Assembly (NCBI GenBank): GCA_028822675.1
Contig: JAPKDE010000068.1
Span: 1 to 11,211, forward strand
Source: Dehalococcoidia bacterium
Lineage (GTDB): Bacteria; Chloroflexota; Dehalococcoidia; UBA3495
DNA length: 11,211 nt
Direction of reading: 5' to 3'
This document shows positions 5,098-11,211 of this stretch, piece after piece. The notes under the pieces were generated by a model, which worked only from the letters and a program-made list of their open reading frames with translations, ran no database searches and was not told the origin of the DNA. How positions within the stretch are numbered: position 1 is the first letter of the stretch; every line of letters starts with the position of its first letter. Position numbers and translations under genes: made by a program.

Positions 5098-6195
5098 ATG
5101 TATCAACCCGGTGGCGGCCCCAGGCAGCCTGAAATGGATTTTGAAAAGATAATCGGCACTGTCCGCGACGGCATCGGTCGCGTTGCACAGAGACTCGGAG
5201 GTGGTGGCGTTGGCCTTGCAATCGTTCTGGTCATCGGCCTGATTGCTGTCATTTGGGCAGCGACTGGCGTCTACACCGTTAGCCCTGGTGAACAGGCCGC
5301 GTTGCGCAGATTTGGAGCAGTACAGGGCAATCCGGTCACACAGACCGGTCTGCATTGGTGGTGGCCTGGCCCTATCGGCAAGAGAGACATCGTTCTGACG
5401 TCTGAAACTCGCCGTCTAGAGCTTGGTTTCCGTAGCGGCGAGAACGTTGCCGATACCCCAGCCCCAATGGAAGCTGAGATGATTAGCGGTGACCTAAACA
5501 TCGTTGACGTACAGATGGTGGTTCAATACGACATTAAAAACCTAGTCAATTTCCTGTTCAATGTCTCAGACCCGGGTGAGGTTGACCGTGACATCGGCAT
5601 TGGTAGTCCAGACGGTAGGACACTGAAAGACGCTTCAGAAGCGGCGCTTCGTCTGGTTATCGGCCAGAGGTCCATTGACGATGTGCTGACCGCCCGACGT
5701 GAAGAGGTACAGGCGTCCACCAAACAACGGCTGCAAGAGATTCTGGACGCCTACGGTACTGGCATCAACGTGACCAACGTGCAACTCCAGGACGTAAAAG
5801 CCCCGGAAGAAGTACGTGACGCATTTGATGACGTACTCCGGGCGCGCCAAGAACGTGACACCAGAATCAACCAGGCAAGGGCGTATGAAAATGACATCAT
5901 ACCCAGGGCCAGTGGTAACGCAGAAAGAATCAAGAGAGAAGCAGAAGCATTTGCCCAGTCCAGGGTTGCCAGGGCAGAAGGTGAAGCTGAAGGTTTCACT
6001 TCGGTCTTACAAGAATACAACCGGTCCAAACTGTCACAGGACGTTACCAGGCAGCGGTTATATCTAGAGGCCATGGAAGAGATACTTCCTGGAATTGCCA
6101 AGATAATCGTCTCACCAGATGCGGAATCAGTGCTGGTATTAGGCGATTCGGGCGGGCTGGTCCCATTGCCCATCGGCCCTAGCCTCCAGCCGTAG
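5098..6195 (+). CDS. hflK: SPFH-domain membrane protein HflK
   Basis: 365 residues (E. coli HflK about 419). HflK and HflC alternate in a large membrane-anchored cage around FtsH hexamers on the outer face of the cytoplasmic membrane and modulate access of membrane-protein substrates. Visible: short Gly/Pro-containing cytoplasmic N-terminus, one transmembrane helix (about 38-57), SPFH/band-7 domain beginning with VYTVSPGEQAALRRFGAV (58-75), GLHWWWPGPI (84-93), and a long charged helical region (about 195-310) with KAPEEVRDAFDDV (234-246) and the Ala/Glu-rich coiled coil typical of HflK. The C-terminal VLVLGDSGGLVPLPI (345-359) matches the hydrophobic strand lining the cage cap. AAAAGGA lies 10 nt upstream of the ATG. 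hflC follows after 58 nt in the same orientation, so the two are probably co-transcribed. The Gly-rich N-terminal region of proteobacterial HflK is much shorter here. Confidence 0.95.
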   Translation: MYQPGGGPRQPEMDFEKIIGTVRDGIGRVAQRLGGGGVGLAIVLVIGLIAVIWAATGVYTVSPGEQAALRRFGAVQGNPVTQTGLHWWWPGPIGKRDIVLTSETRRLELGFRSGENVADTPAPMEAEMISGDLNIVDVQMVVQYDIKNLVNFLFNVSDPGEVDRDIGIGSPDGRTLKDASEAALRLVIGQRSIDDVLTARREEVQASTKQRLQEILDAYGTGINVTNVQLQDVKAPEEVRDAFDDVLRARQERDTRINQARAYENDIIPRASGNAERIKREAEAFAQSRVARAEGEAEGFTSVLQEYNRSKLSQDVTRQRLYLEAMEEILPGIAKIIVSPDAESVLVLGDSGGLVPLPIGPSLQP

Positions 6196-6253
6196 CCCAA
6201 ACGTAAAAGACACTATTTCGATTGAATCCAATTTAGCACGAGAATTAAAATAA

Positions 6254-7456
6254 ATGAGAACTCTCATCATCACAGGCATCATCATCATTGTGGGACTAAT
6301 TGTCGTCTCTCAAACCTTTTACATAGTAGACGAGACAGAGCAGGTGATAATCACTCGGTTTGGTGACGTTAAGTCTGTCAAAACCGAGCCCGGGCTCAAC
6401 TACAGAGCTCCCTTCGTCGACACAGTAGTCCGTTTTGATAAACGGCTCTTGAGAATTGACGCAGACCCCGAGACGATGCGGGACGCAAACAAAGAAAACC
6501 TTAGCATCGACTCATACGCCCGTTACCGGATCACCGACCCGGTCCAGTTCCGCAAGACCCTGCTCACAGAGAGCAATGCAAGAAGCCGGTTGGGTGACAT
6601 TGTCAACGCCACGCTGCGAGAAAATATCGCACTTCTGGAAAGGCCGCAGATCATTGGGGCCAACTTCATTTTGGACAGCGCCGGAAACCAGGTTGTTGAT
6701 GTCGAAGGCCTGCCTTTGATTAGAGGGACAGAATCAAGGACCGAACTGCTGGCTATAGTTCTATCCGGTGTACGCGCTCGAACCAACGCCCAGGAGGTCA
6801 CCAAAGAGTTCACGGTTCCGGCTGGCGGCGAGTCAGCAGATTTCCAGGTCAGAATCGAAGGTTCAGTGATACTTCCTGACGATATTAGCGTCGTTTCAGG
6901 CCCAAATGGGGAAGTAACGCCGGGAGTCGATGTGCTTAAGCGCAGCTTTAGCGAAGGCCTACTGACCTTTGGCGCACAAGAAGGTGAAACGCTGACGGCC
7001 GGTGACACATTTACGGTCCAGTATTTCGTGGCGCGGGATGAACCGTTCGGGATAGAGATCGTTGACGTTCGTATCAAACGCGCCGACTTCCCGGACACTG
7101 TTACCCCCAGCATCTACACCAGGATGCGTGCAGAGCGGAGCAGAATTGCCACCAAGTTCCGTGCTGAGGGTGACGAGCAAGACCTGCAGATTCGTGCCGG
7201 CGCCGACAAGGACCGGGACATCATCCTGGCCGAAGCAGACAAGACAGCTAACGAAGTAAGAGGCCAAGGTGAGGCGGATGCGATTCGTATTTTGGCAGAC
7301 GCCTTGGAAGAGGACCCAGAGTTCTTCTCCTTCCGGAGAAGCCTTGAAGCCTACAAGGTATTCTTGAACCAGCGGACAACGGTCATCCTGTCTTCAGAAG
7401 CCGACATATTCAAATTCTTGCAAGGACCTGGAGAGGGTACTAATAACGCCAACTAA
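6254..7456 (+). CDS. hflC: SPFH-domain membrane protein HflC with extra segments
   Basis: 400 residues, long for HflC (E. coli 334). Partner of HflK in the FtsH-associated membrane complex; despite old annotations it is not itself a protease. Visible: N-terminal transmembrane helix (about 3-20), SPFH domain starting FYIVDETEQVIITRFGDV (22-39), PGLNYRAPFVDTVVRFDKR (46-64), then LGIDIVDVRIKR-like FGIEIVDVRIKR (265-276), IYTRMRAERSRIA (287-299), the Ala/Glu-rich helix (300-350), and the closing DPEFFSFRRSLEAYK (354-368) and VILSSEADIFKFL (377-389), all HflC hallmarks. Two stretches are extra: about 129-163 and a beta-rich 177-264. E. coli HflC also has added sequence near the second point, but this one is larger and different. 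By topology these segments face the extracytoplasmic side. The Shine-Dalgarno sequence is weak, suggesting translation coupled to or dependent on hflK. A terminator follows the stop. Confidence 0.95.
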   Translation: MRTLIITGIIIIVGLIVVSQTFYIVDETEQVIITRFGDVKSVKTEPGLNYRAPFVDTVVRFDKRLLRIDADPETMRDANKENLSIDSYARYRITDPVQFRKTLLTESNARSRLGDIVNATLRENIALLERPQIIGANFILDSAGNQVVDVEGLPLIRGTESRTELLAIVLSGVRARTNAQEVTKEFTVPAGGESADFQVRIEGSVILPDDISVVSGPNGEVTPGVDVLKRSFSEGLLTFGAQEGETLTAGDTFTVQYFVARDEPFGIEIVDVRIKRADFPDTVTPSIYTRMRAERSRIATKFRAEGDEQDLQIRAGADKDRDIILAEADKTANEVRGQGEADAIRILADALEEDPEFFSFRRSLEAYKVFLNQRTTVILSSEADIFKFLQGPGEGTNNAN

Positions 7457-7460
7457 AAAT

Positions 7461-7488
7461 TAAAAGCCGAAGTTAACTCCGGCTTTTA
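7461..7488. terminator. Bidirectional terminator between hflC and aldolase
   Basis: Perfect 9-bp stem TAAAAGCCG (7461-7469) / CGGCTTTTA (7480-7488), with the palindrome AGTTAACT in the loop. It lies 4 nt after the hflC stop and 18 nt beyond the stop of the convergent aldolase gene. T-runs are short (four) on both sides. Confidence 0.75.
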
Positions 7489-7506
7489 GCAACTTACTTC
7501 AGATAA

Positions 7507-8361
7507 TTAACGACCAGCGATTTTACGGCCCTCGTCTAGACCTTTAGTGGTTTTTTCGGGGGCCGTAATGATTATCCGGAACCCCTGTTCCAGCCGCATG
7601 GGAACTTCTTCCGCAGTACAACCAGTGGCGCAAGGAACACCAAATTCTTTGCAGGCTTCTAAGATAGTCAGCAGGTTGGCTTGTACATCGGGGTGACCGG
7701 CGTTTCCCTTGTGCCCCATGGCCACTGACATATCCCCCGGTCCAGCCCAAATAGCGCCGAGCCCCTTAACTTCTCGCAGGATGTCTCGCACGTTCTTCAC
7801 GCCCACCGGGTCTTCAATGATGCCCATCAGCAGCATGTTGCCGTCCGGATCCAGCGGCCACAGGTCGGCTGCATCGTAATATTCGGCGGGGGTCATGCCC
7901 CAGTAGCGCGGCGCGATGCGGTACCACCAGCCCCGCTCTCCCTTTGGCTCAAAATCGGCTACGCCAGGCACCTGGGGATAGCGGGCTGCCCTCACTGCTG
8001 CTTGGGCGTCTTCCACGGTATCCAGATGCGGCAACACCAGGCCATAAACCCCGGCGTCCAAGGCTTGCTTTATAACCCATTGATTGCGCTCGCCGGTATT
8101 AGGCGGAATCCGCACAAACGGGGCAGGGTCAGCCTGAAGGGTGCCCGATTCAGCGATTTTTTTACGGTTCATCAAAAACTGGAGCATGGTCCTAAGATCG
8201 TTGAAATCAAATCCCTGGTGCTCCATCTCAACAATGACCATGTCGTAATTGGCATCGCCGACAAAGGTCATATCGTCCAAATTCCCATTCCAGACTAGGC
8301 CGGAGCAGAACACCGGCTTATCCTGTTCCAATAGTTCAATCACCTTGTTATAGCGGACCAT
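7507..8361 (-). CDS. HpcH/HpaI-family aldolase
   Basis: 284 residues. Predicted class II (divalent metal-dependent) aldolase with a phosphoenolpyruvate/pyruvate-type TIM barrel, cleaving a 2-keto-(hydroxy) acid to pyruvate plus an aldehyde, as in HpaI and 2-dehydro-3-deoxyglucarate aldolase. Family landmarks: VEMEHQGFD with catalytic His48, PFVRIPPNTG with Arg84, GVYGLVLPHLDTVEDA (104-119), metal ligand Glu183 in GIIEDPVGV, and metal ligand Asp210 in WAGPGDMSVAMG. The segment GWWYRIAPRYWG (144-155) is where substrate-specific loops sit and is unlike HpaI itself, so the substrate is not assignable. Cytoplasmic. The start at 8361 is chosen over the in-frame ATG at 8424 because AAGGAGA (8366-8372) is ideally placed. 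It is divergent from sucC with back-to-back promoters, hinting at shared control with central carbon metabolism. CoA-ester lyases of the citrate-lyase beta group are the main alternative but fit less well. Confidence 0.9.
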   Translation of the reverse strand: MVRYNKVIELLEQDKPVFCSGLVWNGNLDDMTFVGDANYDMVIVEMEHQGFDFNDLRTMLQFLMNRKKIAESGTLQADPAPFVRIPPNTGERNQWVIKQALDAGVYGLVLPHLDTVEDAQAAVRAARYPQVPGVADFEPKGERGWWYRIAPRYWGMTPAEYYDAADLWPLDPDGNMLLMGIIEDPVGVKNVRDILREVKGLGAIWAGPGDMSVAMGHKGNAGHPDVQANLLTILEACKEFGVPCATGCTAEEVPMRLEQGFRIIITAPEKTTKGLDEGRKIAGR

Positions 8362-8470
8362 GGTTTCTCCTTTCGTTGCCGAGTCGAGTTTAGCTGAATT
8401 CTTGTTCTGAGCGTCGCAATCCAACCAAATCTAAGTGCATTTTTTTTAATAGAGTTGATTGAATGGCGCG

Positions 8471-8499
8471 ATTATGAAACTGACTACCTTATTTGTCCA
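8471..8499 (-). promoter_or_regulatory. Predicted aldolase promoter
   Basis: Minus-strand -35 TGGACA (8494-8499, 5/6) and -10 CATAAT (8471-8476, 5/6), spacing exactly 17 nt. The leader would be about 100 nt and end in the strong AAGGAGA ribosome binding site. Confidence 0.5.
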
Positions 8500-8520
8500 C
8501 CGGAAACGCACTCAAACGCG

Positions 8521-8549
8521 TTGACGGGCGAGTCAAAATCGCCTACATT
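8521..8549 (+). promoter_or_regulatory. Predicted sucCD promoter
   Basis: -35 TTGACG (8521-8526, 5/6) and -10 TACATT (8544-8549, 4/6), spacing exactly 17 nt. The leader would be about 115 nt. Its -35 box lies 21 bp from the -35 box of the divergent aldolase promoter. Confidence 0.45.
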
Positions 8550-8592
8550 TTACGGACGCCTGGGAAATGGCCGTCTCCAATGGTTAAATTGT

Positions 8593-8631
8593 AGCCAACA
8601 TTTAGCTAACTTTTTGTTAACACCGTTGGCT
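8593..8631 (+). other. Stem-loop in the sucC leader
   Basis: Perfect 7-bp arms AGCCAAC (8593-8599) / GTTGGCT (8625-8631) enclosing a second small stem TAAC (8607-8610) / GTTA (8616-8619) with a TTTTT loop. No T-run follows. It ends about 30 nt before the sucC ribosome binding site. A regulatory role is possible but unproven. Confidence 0.35.
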
Positions 8632-8671
8632 GATAAGTTCCGAAGCCTAGCCATCCCAGCCAAGGACCTGC

Positions 8672-9829
8672 ATGAACATCCACGAGTTCCAAGCCAAAGA
8701 AGTATTCTCCCGTTATGGGATTCCGGTGCCTCGCGGCATCGTTGCGGCCACCCCTGAAGAAGCCAAGGCTGCCACGGCAGAACTAGGCGGGCAATCAGTG
8801 GTAAAAGCCCAGATACACGCTGGTGGACGCGGCAAATCCGGTGGCGTCCAGCTGGTGCGCAGCCCAGAGGAGGCGTTAGAAGCGGCTCAGAAGATGCTGG
8901 GAACAAATCTGGTCACCCCACAGACCGGCCCAGAGGGCGCTCCGGTAGAGAAACTCCTGATTGAAGAACTAGCCGACATAAAACAGGAACTCTACGTGGC
9001 GCTGACAATTGACCGCGGCCACCGGGGACCCGCCTTACTGGTAAGCACCCAGGGCGGCATGGACATTGAAGAAGTCGCCGCAAATAATCCGGAAGACATC
9101 CACACAGAGCCCGTCGACCCACTATCCGGGTTGATGCCGTTCCAGACTCGCCGTCTGATACGCAAACTGGGGTTAGACCAGGCCGTGGCCAGTGAAGCCG
9201 CCAAGGTTCTATCGGCCCTGTACCGCGTGTTTGTGGAAAATGACTGCTCCCTCGTGGAGATTAATCCGCTAATAATCACGGGCGAAGGCCATGTGGTAGC
9301 CCTAGACGCCAAGATCAACCTGGACGACGATGCCATGTTCCGCCACTCGGACCTGCTGGCCTACCGGGATATCAGGCAGGAAGACCCGTTGGAAGCCCAG
9401 GCGTCGGACCTGGACATTGCATATGTAAACTTGGATGGTGATGTAGGCTGTCTGGTCAATGGCGCAGGCTTGGCCATGGCCACTCTCGACGTGACCAATG
9501 CTGCCGGAGCGGCCCCCGCCAACTTCCTGGACGTGGGCGGCGGAGCAACCCCGGAGAAGGTCTCCAGCGCCGTCAAGATCATCCTCTCAGACCCCAAGGT
9601 GAAGCGAGTATTGGTCAACATATTTGGTGGCATTCTCCGTTGCGACATCGCCGGAGAGGGCATTGTGATGGCGTACAACGAAACTGGTTCCACCGTTCCC
9701 CTCGTGGTCAGGATGTTGGGCACCAACGTTGTGGAAGGGAAAGAGATCCTAGGCGCGTCAGGACTGCCGGTGGTTTTTGCCGACACGCTCACTGATGCCG
9801 CCAACGCCATCAAGCAGATCAATGTTTAG
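8672..9829 (+). CDS. sucC: Succinyl-CoA synthetase (ADP/GDP-forming) beta subunit
   Basis: 385 residues, normal length. With SucD it interconverts succinyl-CoA + NDP + phosphate and succinate + NTP + CoA in the TCA cycle; cytoplasmic. The ATP-grasp nucleotide-binding domain occupies about 1-240: MNIHEFQAKEVFSRYGIPVP (1-20), KAQIHAGGRGKSGGV (45-59), VEINPL (195-200) with Asn198, and LDAKINLDDDAMFR (211-224) with Asp212, the two expected Mg2+ ligands. The C-terminal CoA-ligase-like domain (about 245-385) has GCLVNGAGLAMATLD (259-273), the GGGAT turn (289-293) and IFGGILRCD (317-325). AAGGA 5 nt before the ATG fixes the start. It is followed by sucD after a 69-nt gap containing a small ACCGC/GCGGT hairpin (9870-9883). 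The specificity for ADP or GDP cannot be read with confidence. Confidence 0.98.
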   Translation: MNIHEFQAKEVFSRYGIPVPRGIVAATPEEAKAATAELGGQSVVKAQIHAGGRGKSGGVQLVRSPEEALEAAQKMLGTNLVTPQTGPEGAPVEKLLIEELADIKQELYVALTIDRGHRGPALLVSTQGGMDIEEVAANNPEDIHTEPVDPLSGLMPFQTRRLIRKLGLDQAVASEAAKVLSALYRVFVENDCSLVEINPLIITGEGHVVALDAKINLDDDAMFRHSDLLAYRDIRQEDPLEAQASDLDIAYVNLDGDVGCLVNGAGLAMATLDVTNAAGAAPANFLDVGGGATPEKVSSAVKIILSDPKVKRVLVNIFGGILRCDIAGEGIVMAYNETGSTVPLVVRMLGTNVVEGKEILGASGLPVVFADTLTDAANAIKQINV

Positions 9830-9898
9830 TAATCTAATGTTTGATGCAATGCTTAACCAGCGATACTTAACCGCATACGCGGTCGGAGATAAACCCTG

Positions 9899-10792
9899 AT
9901 GGGAGTACTGGTAGACGAGACAACTAGGGTATTGGTGCAGGGTATTACCGGCAAGGAAGGCAGCTTCCACGCTCGTGGCTGCATGGCCTACGGCACCAAC
10001 GTGGTGGCAGGAGTTACCCCCGGCAAGGGCGGGACGATGTTTGACGACAAAGTCCCCGTTTTCAACTCGGTTGAAGAAGCTGTGGCTGCAACCCAAGCCA
10101 ATATGGCGTTGATATTCGTGCCGCCACCCTTTGCGCCCGACGCCATATTAGAGTCCACAGACGCTGGTATCCCGCTCATTGCCTGCATCACTGAGGGTGT
10201 CCCGGTGCAGGACATGGTCAAGGTCTACCGCTACTTAGAAAACAAACCCACCAGGCTGATCGGCCCCAACTGCCCCGGACTCATCAACCCCGGCGCCAAG
10301 TGCAAGATAGGAATCATGCCCGGAGCGATCCATCTACCTGGAAGGGTGGGCGTACTCTCGCGCAGTGGCACCCTCACCTATGAAGCAGTGGGGCAGCTCA
10401 CCACTCTCAATCTGGGCCAGTCTAGCTGTGTCGGCATCGGCGGCGACCCAATCATTGGAACCAACTTTGTGGACGTCCTCCGCCTGTTCGACGCCGACCC
10501 AGACACCGATGCCGTGGTGATGATTGGCGAGATTGGTGGCACCATGGAACAAGACGCCGCTGCGTTCATCAAGGCAGAATTCAGCAAACCCTTGGCGGCA
10601 TTGGTTGTCGGCGCATCAGCCCCTCCCGGCAAACGCATGGGCCACGCCGGTGCAATTATCACCGGAGAGAGCGCTACAGCCGAGTACAAGATTGCTGCGC
10701 TGACTGACGCAGGCGCTTGGATCATCCCAACTCCCGCTGACATTGGCACCACCGCGCAAGAGATGCTGAAGAGCAAGGGGCTGCTCGCTTAG
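9899..10792 (+). CDS. sucD: Succinyl-CoA synthetase alpha subunit
   Basis: 297 residues, normal length. Carries the phosphohistidine and the CoA-binding site of succinyl-CoA synthetase. Visible: the N-terminal CoA-binding Rossmann domain with [14 protein letters not shown] (12-25), GVTPGKGG (38-45) and [11 protein letters not shown] (73-83), [11 protein letters not shown] (121-131), [10 protein letters not shown] (153-162), [12 protein letters not shown] (179-190), GEIGG (210-214), and the active-site segment [13 protein letters not shown] (241-253) with phosphorylated His249. Start ATG at 9899 with GGAG at 9885-9888, 10 nt upstream. Same strand as sucC, 69 nt downstream, almost certainly one operon. 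A long hairpin 49 nt after the stop may end the transcript. Confidence 0.98.
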   Translation: MGVLVDETTRVLVQGITGKEGSFHARGCMAYGTNVVAGVTPGKGGTMFDDKVPVFNSVEEAVAATQANMALIFVPPPFAPDAILESTDAGIPLIACITEGVPVQDMVKVYRYLENKPTRLIGPNCPGLINPGAKCKIGIMPGAIHLPGRVGVLSRSGTLTYEAVGQLTTLNLGQSSCVGIGGDPIIGTNFVDVLRLFDADPDTDAVVMIGEIGGTMEQDAAAFIKAEFSKPLAALVVGASAPPGKRMGHAGAIITGESATAEYKIAALTDAGAWIIPTPADIGTTAQEMLKSKGLLA

Positions 10793-10826
10793 GTGACGCT
10801 AAATAGCCTTAGTATCTCCGCCATCG

Positions 10827-10855
10827 TTGTTACCCAAAACTGCGCCTGCTATACT
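10827..10855 (+). promoter_or_regulatory. Predicted gatB promoter (extended -10)
   Basis: -35 TTGTTA (10827-10832, 4/6), -10 TATACT (10850-10855, 5/6), spacing 17 nt, with a TGC just before the -10 as in extended -10 promoters. The leader would be about 58 nt. The -10 box lies inside the inverted repeat 10841-10879. Confidence 0.5.
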
Positions 10856-10884
10856 GAATCTCAGTAACTCACAGGCGCAATTTT
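10841..10884 (+). terminator. Hairpin after sucD, possible terminator overlapping the gatB promoter
   Basis: Perfect 8-bp arms TGCGCCTG (10841-10848) / CAGGCGCA (10872-10879), with an inner perfect ACTGA (10853-10857) / TCAGT (10861-10865) hairpin, followed by ATTTTG. The GC-rich outer stem and short T-run fit a weak sucCD terminator. The same arms flank the gatB -10 box, so an operator role is the alternative. Confidence 0.45.
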
Positions 10885-10919
10885 GTTCCCCGACGCCACC
10901 CAACGAGACCTTTTTTTCT

Positions 10920-11211
10920 ATGGAATACGAAACAGTCATCGGCCTAGAAGTACACGTCCAACTACGGACCCAGAGCAAGATGTTTTGCTCCTGCCGGGCC
11001 GATTACCAGACTGCACCCGCAAACACCCGCGTTTGCCCAGTATGCCTGGGTCTCCCTGGAACCCTGCCAGTGATCAACAAAAAGGCCGTTGAGTTCACCA
11101 TCATGACCGGCTTGGCCCTGGGCTGTAATATACCCAAACTGACCAAATTTGACCGCAAGAACTACCCCTACCCAGACTTGATGAAGGGGTATCAGATATC
11201 CCAGTTTGATC
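10920..11211 (+). CDS. gatB: Asp-tRNA(Asn)/Glu-tRNA(Gln) amidotransferase subunit B, 5' part
   Basis: The first 97 codons; the frame is open to the window edge. GatB is the subunit of the GatCAB amidotransferase that binds and phosphorylates misacylated Glu-tRNA(Gln) or Asp-tRNA(Asn) before amidation, so the organism probably uses the indirect route to Gln-tRNA or Asn-tRNA. Visible: [15 protein letters not shown] (1-15), K20-M-F-C23-S-C25, [15 protein letters not shown] (39-53) giving the C-x-C...C-x2-C zinc-site pattern, and [20 protein letters not shown] (76-95), the strongly conserved GatB block. ATG at 10920 starts exactly at the family N-terminus, but the Shine-Dalgarno sequence is weak (ACGAGACC, then a T-run). 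It probably has its own promoter. gatA and gatC are not in the window. Confidence 0.96.
   Translation, partial: MEYETVIGLEVHVQLRTQSKMFCSCRADYQTAPANTRVCPVCLGLPGTLPVINKKAVEFTIMTGLALGCNIPKLTKFDRKNYPYPDLMKGYQISQFD

Larger units (their letters stand above)
8362..8671. other. Divergent intergenic region, aldolase/sucC
   Basis: 310 bp without a gene. It holds two back-to-back promoters (8471-8499 minus, 8521-8549 plus), a run of eight or more T at about 8440-8448 with no stem beside it, and a stem-loop in the sucC leader (8593-8631). Confidence 0.6.

Noticed and set aside
6225..6253. CIRCE-like heat-shock operator before hflC (TTTAGCACG)
   Set aside because: Only a partial half-site is present; no GAGTGCTAA partner at the required spacing.
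8362..8424. N-terminal extension of the aldolase to an ATG at 8424
   Set aside because: The AAGGAGA site at 8366-8372 serves the ATG at 8361 exactly, and the extra 21 residues look non-coding.

Overview
This window is a stretch of bacterial chromosome of moderate GC content with ordinary housekeeping genes. Gene content and protein style (an actinobacterial/Chloroflexota-type CRIGERSS sulfurtransferase, an FtsH-HflK-HflC neighbourhood, SucCD followed by GatB, a HpcH/HpaI-type aldolase) fit an uncultured Chloroflexota lineage such as Dehalococcoidia/SAR202. That assignment is an inference from memory, not a search result. No tRNA, rRNA, CRISPR array, insertion sequence or phage gene is visible.

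Layout. 1-821: an AT-richer accessory patch with two leftward-reading terminator-like hairpins, a small zinc-ribbon protein, two degenerate palindromic dispersed repeats and a perfect 11-bp terminator stem. 822-1664 (-): a two-domain thiosulfate/3-mercaptopyruvate sulfurtransferase. 2106-4322 (+): the membrane AAA+ metalloprotease FtsH. 4408-4689 (-): a 93-residue protein of unknown function. 5098-7456 (+): hflK and hflC, the SPFH proteins that form the membrane complex around FtsH. 7507-8361 (-): a HpcH/HpaI-family aldolase. 8672-10792 (+): sucC and sucD, both subunits of succinyl-CoA synthetase. 10920 to the end (+): the 5' part of gatB. Strand switches are frequent. Each of the three convergent junctions downstream of 510 carries a hairpin that could terminate in both directions, and the divergent junctions carry recognisable promoter pairs.

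How the genes fit together. FtsH with HflK and HflC is a membrane-protein quality-control module. SucCD is the substrate-level phosphorylation step of the TCA cycle. The aldolase shares a divergent promoter region with sucC, so it may belong to carbon catabolism feeding central metabolism.

The most unusual observation is in FtsH. In addition to its normal N-terminal extracytoplasmic domain (residues about 38-113), it carries a second, diverged copy of that domain (residues about 533-601) inserted in the M41 protease domain, between the helix with the third zinc ligand and the conserved LG-PRTFGK segment. By topology this second copy should lie in the cytoplasm. The neighbouring HflC also has a large extra beta-rich segment (residues about 177-264), so two partners of one complex both carry lineage-specific insertions.
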